DNA of 64,000 nucleotides from Nigrospora sphaerica (lineage: Eukaryota > Ascomycota > Sordariomycetes > Amphisphaeriales > Apiosporaceae): the NCBI GenBank assembly GCA_018287875.1, contig JAGVVL010000001.1, positions 5,766,001 to 5,830,000 of the forward strand, read 5' to 3'. The position numbers were made by a program, and so were the translations under genes. Below the pieces are notes generated by a model. That model ran no database searches, was not told the origin of the DNA, and worked only from the letters and a program-made list of their open reading frames with translations. Positions 9,920-20,116 of this stretch are shown one piece after another. Position 1 is the first letter of the stretch; each line of letters begins with the position of its first letter.

Positions 9920-11322
9920 ATGTCGGACTGGAAGGGCATCCTCAAGAATGGGTGGCACCCCGAGAAAGAAGGGACCACCCTGAAGGGCCAAGTCGTCAGT
10001 TTTTGTCCCGTTCCCCCCGCGGTCTCGCGTGACACCGGCGGCCGTGGCCCGGGGGCTGACAGTCTGACCTACAAATGTAGAATGGCCTTATCGGCCGCGG
10101 CGGCAATAGTTCGTCCTCGTCGTCGAGCGCAACCCACGTCGCCCAACCCGTTTCCTCCCTTCGGGACCCGGCCTCATTCGGCCCGCCCCCGCGACGCACC
10201 GGCACGCCCCTTTCTCCCGCCTCGCCCTCGAGCTCGACCGCGCGGCCGCCGCCTCCGCCACCAGGCCGCCCATCCTCGGCCGCCGTCCCGCCGCCCCAGC
10301 AACAGGGCGTGACGGCCGAGCCCGCACCGCCGCCCAAGCCGTTCCACATCAACACCTCGGGCCTCGACACCTCACATCTCCCCCCGCCACCCGTGAGGAG
10401 AGACGGTGCGGCTGGGCGAGCGCCGCCGCCGCCGCCTTATTCTTCCACGGCCGGCGGCAAGCCGGCACCGCCCGCGCTGCCGCCCCGTCTCCCCCCGCGG
10501 TCCGGCACCAGCTCGCCCGTACGGGCGCAGTCCCCAGCGCAGCCCTCGCCCGCCGTCGCCGCCGAGACGCCGCAGCAAGGCTTCCTCAACCAGGGTGCCC
10601 TGAGCAGGCTCGGGAAGGCTGGCATCTCGGTCCCTGGGTTTGGTATTGGAGGGGACAAGTCCACCCCGCCGGCACCCGCCGTCGATCCCCCCAGCCAGGG
10701 AACAACATGGGCCCGTAAGTAGCATCCGGCCTTCTTTTATTGCTTGCTCCAGCGCATGTCCCTCCTGCTATGTCCTGTGACGCTTTGCTTCTGGCGTTCT
10801 GGCTCGAGGGTGGCCCGAAAACCCGCTCTAGGGACACCTGGTTTCGCAATTTACTAAATCTGGATGATGGCAGAGAAACAAGCGGCGCTCCGCACGGCAT
10901 CCAACTTCCACAAAAACCCTTCTTCGGTATCTTTTTCCGACGCCAAGGCGGCGGCCAGCACGGCCAACAACTTCCGTCAGCGCCATGGCGATCAAGTAGC
11001 CGCTGCCGCCACCTCGGCCAACGACTTTCGTCAGAGGCATAGTGAGCAGATAGGGAAAGGTGCGCAAGCAGCCAGCAGCTTGGGCCAGCGATTCGGAGTC
11101 AACCTGGGACCTACGAAACAAACCGAGGCGAACCAAGCAAACGCGAGTCAAGGGGAGCGAGCAGTGGCCAGTCCGCTTGGGCAATTCGCCGCCGGCCTTG
11201 CGAAGAAGAAGCCTGCGCCACCACCGCCGCCCCCTAAGAAGAAGCCAGGACTGACACCTACTCTGGTGGACGATGGAGGAGCCCCGCCGCCCGTACCGCT
11301 CAGCACCCGGCCCAAGTTTTAG
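9920..11322 (+). CDS. Proline-rich protein with 18-residue C-terminal repeats, 385 aa
   Basis: Exons 9920-9994, 10081-10714 and 10874-11322; donors GTCAGT and GTAAGT, acceptors TGTAG and GGCAG, and the frame closes at 386 codons. The short N-terminal block MSDWKGILKNGWHP looks conserved. Then comes a long Pro/Ser-rich low-complexity region with several polyproline runs (about residues 50-225). Residues about 245-312 hold degenerate repeats (ANNFRQRH, ANDFRQRH, ASSLGQRF) spaced by 18 residues. The tail is Lys- and Pro-rich (KKKPAPPPPPPKKK) and ends PVPLSTRPKF. This composition suits an SH3-, WW- or profilin-binding scaffold, as in actin-patch adaptors, but I do not recognise the family with certainty. 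No signal peptide or membrane segment. Transcribed divergently from MIS12. Confidence 0.82.
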
Positions 11323-11694
11323 CGTGCGGTATACAACAGTCCATATGTTGTCACACGGATTCAGTAGTTTGGAGGGGCTGGGGGACGTTGAAAGGCCATC
11401 CCGAAGCCAGCGTCCAAGCAACTCGCAGCTAAACATTTCAGGATTATCATTTCATCCATCAAGGATTTGCCGGACAGTCACAACAGGACCCTTTAATGTA
11501 TCAAAGGCGTGGCGCAACCCATACGCATGGTCAGTCAAGTGATTTGATATTGCGTCGGCGGTACATATGCCAGAAGGCCAAGTCGTCGCGATGAGTGCTA
11601 GGACAAGGGGCCGAGGGAAACCTGAACCACCAACGAGAACCCAAAAAGTGACCTATTCCGACCGAGAAGCCAAGAAGATAGCATCATGGATAGA
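11323..11694. other. Convergent 3' intergenic region
   Basis: The tail-to-tail gap between the proline-rich gene and TCTP. It should contain both 3' UTRs and polyadenylation regions. Nothing else is recognisable. Confidence 0.55.
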
Positions 11695-12451
11695 TTAAAC
11701 CTTCATCTCGGTCAAACCGTGCTTCCAGAAGGTGAAGTACGGGGTAACGCCATCCTCGCGGTAGTTGAGGAGGGCCAGCCTGAAGAATAAATATTAACCG
11801 AGTGTCCCTTGGAAACAACTCCACCAAGGAAGAACTTACATAGCCTTGCCCTCACCGATATGGTCACCGCCGTTCTCGCCGTGGTAAAGCTCGTAATCGT
11901 CGAAGTTCTTGAGGATCTCCTTGACCTTGGCGGGGGCGGCCTTCTGGAAGGCGTCGATCTCCTCCTGGGGCTTGCCCTTGGCGGCCATCTCCTTGCTGAC
12001 GGCCTTCATGTACTTCATAATCAGGGCTTTGTAGTCGGCCTTGGTGAAGCCCTCGAGCTTCTGGAGCTGGAAAGAGTGGACGATGTTCATGACCTTCTGG
12101 TCGGCATCCTCAGTACCCTCGTCGGCCTCCTCAGCCGAGGCGTTGGCGCCAGTGTCTGCAAACGGAGGAACAACTGGTCAGCGAAGCGTCCGGCTGGAGT
12201 GGAGGCAGCGGGGGAAAAACTCACCGACGTTGACGGCACCGATGGTGATCATGGCAGCATCGGCCTCGTAGATGACACCATCGATCTCCTTCAGGTCGTA
12301 GGAGTCCGAGATCATCTCGGCGTCGGTGAACATATCCTACAGGTTGCGGGGTTTGGTCAGTGAACCGAGCGAGGGCGCTGGGGTGGGGAGGAGGGAATGC
12401 GGGGTGAGCGCGGCTCCTGGCCTACAAGCGGCGTACCTTGAAGATAATCAT
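11695..12451 (-). CDS. Translationally controlled tumor protein (TCTP), 175 aa
   Basis: Small, abundant cytosolic protein associated with translation, growth control and microtubules; the yeast homolog is Tma19. Exons 12451-12437 (15 nt), 12336-12225, 12155-11840 and 11779-11695; the frame closes at 176 codons. The first exon encodes only MIIFK. It continues [24 protein letters not shown], a typical TCTP start; GANASAEE matches TCTP signature 1, and the C-terminus has [20 protein letters not shown]. All three introns have canonical donors (GTACGC, GTGAGT, GTAAGT). The leader upstream on the minus strand is pyrimidine-rich, as is common for highly expressed fungal translation genes. Confidence 0.96.
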
Positions 12452-13160
12452 GATGGCGGTGTTTGTCTTGTCGGCTTCACGGGTCTCGAGGGTATGAAGA
12501 GAAGGGATATGGTGACAAGGACGAAAGAAGTAGTCGGGATGGCTTCTTCTGTAATCGAAGAATAGTGGGAGGGGCGGGAAAAAAGATGGACGGCCTCGAC
12601 CCTTGGGTGTAGTGGGAAAGGAGGGGCTACGAGAAAAATCTCCACGGGCAGCCGTACGATTAAGCTTGGCTATTGGCTGCAGGCTCAAGCGCAGACGCGA
12701 TTGGCAACTGGCAGTCCTAGGAGTAACACAAGGTGCGTATTTGTACATTCACAAGTACATATGTATTCATACTAGTGCTATCCCGTTCTAATGAATGCAC
12801 GGGTAGGATTGGATTTGATATCTGGGCTGTGGCTGGCAGGGCTGGGGGATCTCTCCACTCGGCTCTGCTCAAGCTGGTGGGAAACTGCCTACAAGTACCT
12901 TTTTTTACCATCTCCGGCTTTGCCCCTGTAGGGTGTAGCGTAGCACCAAAGGTGCGGCTGGCATCCACACTCGAGGAAGCCGAATGGCAAATCCTTAACG
13001 GGCAGACGGAATCGGGATGCATGGCGCTGGTAAGTACCGCCTCATTGCTCCAGCTGGCATTCAGTCCTCTATGTCCCATTCATGTTATAATCATCCGGTC
13101 GCCGCGGCAGTTGCTGTGCATTCCCATGGCGACTTCTTGTATTGGCCCAATCGAAGAGAA

Positions 13161-13178
13161 AGAGAGAGAGAGAGAGAG
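13161..13178 (+). repeat. (AG)9 dinucleotide repeat
   Basis: A perfect AG repeat followed by a G run and imperfect GAGC units to about 13209. It lies in the non-coding divergent TCTP/SUR2 region. Confidence 0.85.
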
Positions 13179-13383
13179 GGGGGAAGAGATAGAGCGAGAG
13201 CGAGAGCGAGTTTGTGCCCTTCCTTACTCTCTGCATACGCTGTGCAAAAAAAAGAGGTGAGTACCTAGCCAAAGAAGGACTGCTTGCTCAGCTTTCATGG
13301 TCGCATGGGAAGATCCATTCATCCCTTCGCCACCCGCTCCATTTCTCCAGGTTCAAGCTCCATCGGCGTCGGCGTTCGCTCAT

Positions 13384-13407
13384 GCGTGTGCGCACGCGCG
13401 CGCGCGC
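13384..13407 (+). repeat. Alternating purine-pyrimidine (CG-rich) tract
   Basis: Twenty-four bases alternate strictly between purine and pyrimidine, mostly CG with a few TG/CA steps. This is a sequence type with Z-DNA potential, located about 1.1 kb upstream of SUR2. Confidence 0.75.
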
Positions 13408-14360
13408 CGAGGTGTACATGGCTGCATGGATCTGCTACCTAGCCAGGTACCTGTTTAGTGCTAGCCAGTGCCTGGCAAGCAAGCTCGTGGATCCCACGAT
13501 ATACGCGGTAAACAGCCAAGGAGAGGCCGCGCCGGTGACGGTCGTAAGGAGCCGTGCGTCGTGAGCGCAAGTGCAAGGAGTAAACACGGACGCTCAAGCG
13601 AGAGTGGCCGGCAACGCAGCATCATCATGCCATGTCAGCCCGACGACTGAGTAACGTCGTCAGACATGAGCTCTCTCGCTCTACACGACCGCCTGGCCGT
13701 CCCTGCAGGTACAACTAACTACTCGGTCGGTACGGTCGTAGACGAGGCCGACACTTCGACATTTCGGCATAAATGGGGCCCCCCAAAAAACTGCTGATTA
13801 CCGGGCTCGGAAGGGACGGGTCGCCCGACCAGACAAGCGAAATTGAAAAAGGGAGCACCGGAGTTACTCGGCTTTGATGGATTGCCCATGGAATGAACGG
13901 GCTCAGTTGCGTCTTGTGTTGCCCACCGAACGTTTACCTCCCTATCCGATTCCGTAAGCGTCTTTCTTCCGTGCTCCCTCGTCTCTTCCCATCCTTTACC
14001 GACCTTACTTCTTCCTCCGAGCGAAAGAACCCATGCCCATTCATCCCACCCAATCTACCTTACCTTCCCAAACCACCTCTCGTGCTCACGGTCCTTATTA
14101 ATACAACCCTCACCCCGCCCCTTCCCGCTCCTTCCGTGCTGTCCATGCTGAAGGGAGAGAGAAATCGCAATATTACCCACCCGCCCCAGCGATACACTCT
14201 CATACTACACTCCTTTGGCCTGCCTCATTTTACATAGACCCTCCCTCCCTCCCTTTTCTCGCCCCCGGCCCTCCGATCTTTGGTTGCATTCCATCACGTC
14301 ACCACACCCATTGCCGCCGCACGCTGCCGTCGCCGCTTCGCAAATCGATAACACGCACCT

Positions 14361-14405
14361 CCCCCCCCCCCCCCCCGTACGCGCACACACGCACGCACGC
14401 ACGCA
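14361..14405 (+). repeat. 16-bp C run followed by CA/GCAC repeats in the SUR2 leader
   Basis: A 16-bp C homopolymer (14361-14376) is followed by gtacgcgcacacac and several GCAC units, ending about 78 bp before the SUR2 start. It probably lies in the 5' UTR or core promoter. Confidence 0.8.
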
Positions 14406-14482
14406 AGCAAGCATTGCCCACTACCCCTCCGGAACGCCATCGCAAGCTGCGCAGCGCGAGACCCCCGTCGCTTGTTGCCGCC

Positions 14483-15653
14483 ATGGCTGCGAATGCGACA
14501 ATGCCCGAGGCGCTTCCGCCGCTGCCCTCGTACGAGCTCAAAACCGTGCCGAGCCTGATCCCCGGACTCGACGACTTCTACGTCTCTTTGATGGCCCCCG
14601 TCGTCGCCTACTGGGTCGTATCAGGCATCTTCCACATCATCGATGTCTACGACCTCTACCCCCAGTACCGTTTGCACACCCCGGCCGAGATCGCGTCACG
14701 AAACCGCGCTACCCGCTACGAGGTCCTCCGCGATGTCCTCCTGCAGCAGATCATTCAGATGGTCGTCGGCGCCGCCCTGGCTTACTTCGACCCCCCTGAG
14801 CTAATGGGCAAGGAGGACTACGACGTCGCGGTATGGGCTACGCGCGTGCGCCTTGCCCAGCGGGCCCTGCCCGCCATGCTGGCCACGCTCGGCATTAATG
14901 CCGCCACCATGGCCAAGAACATGTCGGCGACGCACCCCTTGATCGCCGGCGCCCTATCGGGCGGACACTACCCCTTTCTGACCACCGGCCTCGCTGGCCC
15001 CGACGGCGCCGCCGTGCCCGCTTTTGCTGCCTGGGAGATGGCGGTAGCCAAGGCCATCTACTGGGCTGTCATTCCGGCCTTGCAGTTCGGACTGGCCGTC
15101 GCCTTCCTCGACTCGTGGCAGTACTTCCTGCACCGGGCCATGCACATGAACAAGTGGCTGTACAGTACGTCCACGTCGGACCCCCTACCCCGCGGGCCCC
15201 CGTGCTAATGCGCGTCTAGCTACCTTCCATTCGCGACACCACCGCCTCTACGTCCCCTACGCCTACGGCGCGCTCTACAACCACCCTTTTGAAGGTTTCC
15301 TGCTCGACACTCTCGGCGCAGGCATCGGCTACAAGCTGGCCGGACTGACGGCTCGTCAAGGCATCATCTTCTTCACCGTCTCATCCATCAAGACTGTCGA
15401 TGACCACTGCGGGTACGCGCTGCCGTGGGACCCGCTCCAGCACATTTCCGGCAACAACGCAACCTACCACGATATCCACCACCAGAGCTGGGGCATCAAG
15501 ACCAATTTTTCTCAGCCCTTCTTCACTTTCTGGGACAGGGCCCTGGGCACCATATGGCACGGCGATACCACGCTCAAGTACGAGCGCTCGAGGAAGAATG
15601 CGGCTGACGCCGTAGAAGCCGAAAAGAAGACGGCATCGACCAAGGCGGCCTAA
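14483..15653 (+). CDS. SUR2: Sphinganine C4-hydroxylase (Sur2 type), 371 aa
   Basis: ER membrane di-iron enzyme that hydroxylates C4 of dihydrosphingosine to make phytosphingosine for fungal sphingolipids. Exons 14483-15164 and 15220-15653; the GTACGT donor and CTAG acceptor rebuild WLYTTFHS, and the frame closes at 372 codons. The three histidine boxes of the fatty-acid-hydroxylase superfamily are intact: HRAMH (about 217-221), HSRHH (231-235) and HDIHH (about 311-315). The N-terminal PQYRLHTPAEIASRNR stretch is typical of fungal Sur2. Hydrophobic segments occur near residues 35-55, 90-110 and 195-215. The tail is Lys/Ala-rich, consistent with a cytosolic ER-retention-type end. The chosen ATG has a GCCGCC context; an upstream in-frame extension to 14414 is unlikely to be coding. 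Confidence 0.93.
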
Positions 15654-16629
15654 GTCTGGGTTGACCTGATGAGCATGATTTATATGCCGCTTTCGTTGTA
15701 TTCATATAGGGACTTTTTTTTTCTTCTCCGTTTCGTTTCTCGCCCGTTCATCATGGCGCTGCCGAGGACAGGATACCGCCCGCAGGACATGATTTGGCGG
15801 AAGAGAAAGCAGCATACCCGGCGTTGTTTCTACTTGGAGCTCGCGGCGACGCCAGACTGCCATGACGTGGGCTGTGTATGAAAACCGATGTACAACCGGA
15901 ACGACGACGTACTGAAGGGATGACTGCCTCGAGGTAGGACGGCGTATGTGGCTTGGCAAGCCGCGTCGAGGTGCTGAGAACACTGATGGGTTGGGAGGGG
16001 CCAGAAACACAGAAAATCAGACGTAATCCTAATACACCAGGGGGCAGCCCCTTGGCTCCGCTCGCTACAATATACCATCACGGCCTGCGGCGCGTTATGC
16101 GCCAATGTAATGAATACTCATTGACAGCAATCGAGAGCCAATGAGAGAACTGTCTACTTATCACCTCACCGCGGTCAATCACACAGGGCGGGAGCCATAC
16201 TGAACGCCCATGCGCATCATGACACCGGGGAAGCTCTCCGTACGGGCCGGTCCATCGTTAACCGTAGGCGACAGGGCAGACCCCCGGCGCCTTTTCCACG
16301 TCCCGATTGGGGGGTTGCTGTATGAGAGACGACGGCGGGTGTTTATTCAACCCGTGTGCTTGAAGTCCAAGTTCGCTTGGTCTGGAGACGAGGCACACGG
16401 CTGGTGCGTTTTCTTATGGCGTCTGGGAAAGTATACGCGATTTGGGGCGACTTCGGCTTTTACGTCTCCGGAACTTGATCAATCGGCATCATCTCAAGAC
16501 GCATCCAGTGCCCAAGCACACGCCCCTTCCAGCGCAAACCGAGGTCGCATAAACATTCATTTCATACATTGTGTTTAACTGGACTCATGCTGCGCCATAC
16601 CAGGTCGCAGCATCTCACCACACCGCCAC
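15654..16629. other. Convergent intergenic region SUR2 / PPR gene
   Basis: Tail-to-tail gap of about 1 kb. The first part is the SUR2 3' UTR region, T-rich near 15700-15730. I see no gene or structured element in the rest. Confidence 0.55.
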
Positions 16630-19314
16630 CTATGCGCGCTCGCTATCGCACGGCGTCTCGGCATTGCCATTGTCGGCTACGTCCTCGTCATCCTCGGGCA
16701 GCCCGTCCAATACTCCGTACCGCTGGGCCATATGCCAGAACGAATGGCTCCAGAACTTGGCGTGCTGGGGACTGCGCCACGCCTCGCCGTGCTGCTCCCT
16801 GAACCACTTGATGGTTCGGTTGACCAGCTCCTTCGCATTCTCCAGCCGACCCTGGGTGACCAGCGCCTCCAGCAGACTAGTCTGCGTATCGAGTTCCACT
16901 TTCAAGCCGGCGTCGTTCAGCTTGCAATAAATCTCAAAAGCTGTGGCCGGCTCGCCAACCGAAGCGTACCCCTTGATGACGCGGTCGTAGAGAACTCGGT
17001 CCGCATCGTCGTAGTCCAGGAGGCGGCGGTACTGGAGCAAGCTCCTGACCGAGTCCAGTCTCGGTGGACGGCAAGAAAAATAATGCTCTACGAGCATGGT
17101 GTAGATGTGCGGGCTCAGGTTGTGACCGTGAGCCCACAGGTGCGAGAGCACCGCGTTGACGACCTTGGTGGCACGATCACCCGAGCCCAGAAGCAGGTAG
17201 ATCATTTTGCCGTATGTGTGGAGGTTCGGCTCGAGACCCGAGGCCTTCATTTTTTCAAAAACCTCCGAAACAACCTGAAGCTGCTTGGCCGTGTCCTCCT
17301 CGGGGATGTGGGCAAGCGTGCCGTCGAGAACAACGGTGAATGTGGCGGCGTCGGCCTGGATCCCTAGCGCCTTCATGGTGCGGAACAGCGTCTTTACCTC
17401 ATCATCCCGGCCGGTACGGATGAGAGGACGGAGCAGCGTGTTGAATGTTACCACGTCGGGAGACAGGCCGTTCCTCTTGGCCCAGTGGACCAGGTTCTCG
17501 GCTCCCTTCAGGTTCTCCTGGCGGACCAAGCCCGCCACCGCCGCATTCACGGGCTCCATGGTGGGCTGGACGGCGTCCCGACCCGTGCTAGAAGCGGTGT
17601 TCCATTCCGTCACCAGCTCCTGCAGGGCGGCCAATGCGGCCTTTGTTTCGCCACAGTCGATCAACGCCGCTACCCGCGTCGTCCAGACTTGAGTGTCAAG
17701 TCGCGCGCCCGACGCCACCAGCTTCTTCCAGGCCGCGTTCAACCCGTTGAGGTTCCTGGCCTTTCGGCAACCGTCGAGCATCATGTTCCACGTCTTCAGC
17801 GTTGGCCGGAGACCAACCGCCGGCAGCATGTTCCACACCGCGATGGCCTTGTCCGACAGGTTCAAGGCCATGTAGGTGTTGATGAAGGAATTGAAGACGT
17901 CGGGGTACTGCTGTAGCCGTGCGGTCCTCTCCGCCGTCAGGTCCTTAGCATTGCCGATAAATTCGTGCCAGAGACGGTCTGCCTCGCCACGGTTGCGTAG
18001 TAGGTAGCTCTGGCTGAGACGCTTGGTGAGAGCTATGGCCCATTCATTGTCTGTACGTCGCGCTGAAGGTACCGGCGCCGCCGAGGCACTGTTCGACATG
18101 TCCCTGTAGACGGGATCCTGCTCCAGGGTGTCGCGAACTCTCGGCCATTGTGCCATAATATACTCGGAAGTCAGCGGCAGTGTGCGTGGGAGGTTGTCGC
18201 GGAGCGTTTTGCTCCGGACCCGCACCTTCTCCAGCACATAGGCAACCATGGCCATGAAGCGCGCCGCGCTCTGTCTGCACCGAGCGTTACTTCTGTCGGG
18301 ATCCAGCAGCAGTGCATACGTCGCGATGGCCAAACTGCTGACCTGGGCTTTCTGGTCATTGGTAAACTGATACTGGGGAAAGAGGCCACTCAGGGCGGCC
18401 TTGAAGTTGTATGTGCCGTGGAACTTGATGGTGCCCGCCTTTTCCAACCTTGGCAACCAAAAGCCGTCGATTACTTCGTTTTCCCCAGCCGAAGGGGTCA
18501 CGACCATGGATTTGGGTAGCGACAGGACTTTCCATGATTCGATTAGGTCCTCCATCATGGCATCTCGCATGGCCAGGTGCTTCTCGTAGGCCTCGATGGA
18601 ATCGTAGTCTTGGTGGGACGTGTTTGGCTCGCACAGCTTCTCGACTAGCTTGCCAACGAGTTGGGCCCAGTGCTGGACCGACATTTCGCCAATGTCGGCG
18701 CACACGCGAAGAATGTCGGCGACAGGGGGAAGTTCGGGGTCCCACATGTTTCTCTTCTTGATGGTGATCAACTTGGACATGCACTTGGACACGACAGTCA
18801 GGAATATCCTGGGCACGTGTACGCCCTCTTTCTGCACGCGTGGATACAGCTCGGTCTTAAGGAAGTGGTAGGAGCGGGTGATGGGGACACTGCTGTCGAC
18901 CATGGTTTCGAGATGGGCGATGTCGAAGACAAGCAACATGTCGGTGTTGGGAGCGTGATCCGACGCCGTGTTCTGGCCCTCGACAATCTGATGGAAGAGG
19001 GCGCCCATATCGTCGTCCCCCAAGGGCTTCGTCCGGGGACCGAAGCGGCCGCGGCTCCGCGAGTTGCCGTGGTCCGTGACACCCGCCCTAGGGAAGCGGT
19101 CGTCCTTAAATACGCCATGTGGCCGGATGGGCACAGCCTCGGGTTTGGGGCCGTGGTCGTCGTCTTGTGAGCTCGGGGCGGCTGTGGCGGGCGCGGGAGC
19201 GGTCGAATAGGCGCAGGCCGCCGTAGGATGAGGCCACGGCAAGGCTCGCCTGGGGGCCCTCGTCGCGAGTCTGTGCCTACATAGCAGGCAGACGGTGTTG
19301 GAGGATGCCCTCAT
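16630..19314 (-). CDS. Mitochondrial pentatricopeptide-repeat protein, 894 aa
   Basis: A single uninterrupted exon starting with ATG. The N-terminus (about 45 residues, rich in Arg, Ala and Ser and without acidic residues, with CRHRLATRAPRRALPWPH) looks like a mitochondrial presequence. A helical middle region is followed by tandem PPR units from about residue 470 to 840, with recognisable PPR-like cores such as DVVTFNTLLRPLIRTGRDDEVKTL and NLHTYGKMIYLLL, each about 35 residues. PPR proteins bind organellar RNA and act in stability, processing or translation of individual mitochondrial mRNAs. The Neurospora COX1 factor CYA-5 is one candidate relative, but I cannot confirm orthology from sequence alone. 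The C-terminus is short and acidic. Confidence 0.88.
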   Translation of the reverse strand: MRASSNTVCLLCRHRLATRAPRRALPWPHPTAACAYSTAPAPATAAPSSQDDDHGPKPEAVPIRPHGVFKDDRFPRAGVTDHGNSRSRGRFGPRTKPLGDDDMGALFHQIVEGQNTASDHAPNTDMLLVFDIAHLETMVDSSVPITRSYHFLKTELYPRVQKEGVHVPRIFLTVVSKCMSKLITIKKRNMWDPELPPVADILRVCADIGEMSVQHWAQLVGKLVEKLCEPNTSHQDYDSIEAYEKHLAMRDAMMEDLIESWKVLSLPKSMVVTPSAGENEVIDGFWLPRLEKAGTIKFHGTYNFKAALSGLFPQYQFTNDQKAQVSSLAIATYALLLDPDRSNARCRQSAARFMAMVAYVLEKVRVRSKTLRDNLPRTLPLTSEYIMAQWPRVRDTLEQDPVYRDMSNSASAAPVPSARRTDNEWAIALTKRLSQSYLLRNRGEADRLWHEFIGNAKDLTAERTARLQQYPDVFNSFINTYMALNLSDKAIAVWNMLPAVGLRPTLKTWNMMLDGCRKARNLNGLNAAWKKLVASGARLDTQVWTTRVAALIDCGETKAALAALQELVTEWNTASSTGRDAVQPTMEPVNAAVAGLVRQENLKGAENLVHWAKRNGLSPDVVTFNTLLRPLIRTGRDDEVKTLFRTMKALGIQADAATFTVVLDGTLAHIPEEDTAKQLQVVSEVFEKMKASGLEPNLHTYGKMIYLLLGSGDRATKVVNAVLSHLWAHGHNLSPHIYTMLVEHYFSCRPPRLDSVRSLLQYRRLLDYDDADRVLYDRVIKGYASVGEPATAFEIYCKLNDAGLKVELDTQTSLLEALVTQGRLENAKELVNRTIKWFREQHGEAWRSPQHAKFWSHSFWHMAQRYGVLDGLPEDDEDVADNGNAETPCDSERA

Positions 19315-20116
19315 ATGGACGTCTCGGGGCCCGGCCGGCTACGATTCGGCCTGGGGAAGGACTTCGGGAGGAGGGGCAACGGGGCCGGGGTGGGCGGACT
19401 CGGCTCGCGGCTTGCAAACGTCTCGGAGGCGCAGTCGACGTCTTCTATCATCGGCGGTCGGCGGTCGGAGCTGCCACATGCATCGGGAATCCGGACGGCG
19501 GGTGCGATTGCGACTTTTCAGTGGAGACGCAGCTCTGCCACTCGTATGGATCCATGGCCGGCCCATCTGGAATACTGACGGAGATGGGTACTTGAGCTAG
19601 GAAGTTAGTGCTACGTACTCAGGTACTCTACATAACGTATGCGTCGGTACACCGGTAGTACAGACCCACCCCCGCCAGGGCAGCCAGTTGGGAGACGGAG
19701 CTTGGGCCTTCCCAGTTCCTCTAGCTGGTTCGGTACATCTGTCTGATATGGTAGGTACGTCCTTCCTACCAGACCGGACCGCGACCGGGCCATGGCCGGG
19801 TGCTTGTCACCTTCTCTTACGTATCGCGAAAGGTGGAAGGAGACCGACTCCGTGTGCACCTCGGGCATTCTTCATTGTCTATGCGCTATTCTACCAAGGT
19901 ATATACCTAGGTAGTCGATCCGTCATTCCTAGCCTACCCGGCTTCAGACCTGTGATAACGTGCACTTGAGTCCATACCTCTAATAATCAATTCACTCTTT
20001 GTTGTCCGACGCCTCGGCCTCTACCGTCATCCAATTGCCCACAAGTCGTCATTTCTTTTTCTGCCTTCGAAGCCACTACTTCCCTGTATAAGAGGTATCA
20101 ACCTCGACAGTGAAGC
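19315..20116. promoter_or_regulatory. Divergent PPR / histidine phosphatase promoter
   Basis: A head-to-head gap of about 800 bp with no gene. It contains a TACCTAGGTA-like element at about 19899-19914. The last 150 bases are the pyrimidine-rich leader of the phosphatase. Confidence 0.55.

Larger units (their letters stand above)
12452..14482. promoter_or_regulatory. Divergent TCTP / SUR2 upstream region
   Basis: About 2 kb between two divergently transcribed genes. Next to TCTP (about 12452-12700) the minus-strand sense is CT-rich. It holds an (AG)9 tract at 13161-13178, a 24-bp alternating purine-pyrimidine tract at 13384-13407, and, close to SUR2, long CT-rich leader sequence with a 16-bp C run and GCAC repeats. 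No ORF here looks real. Confidence 0.6.
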
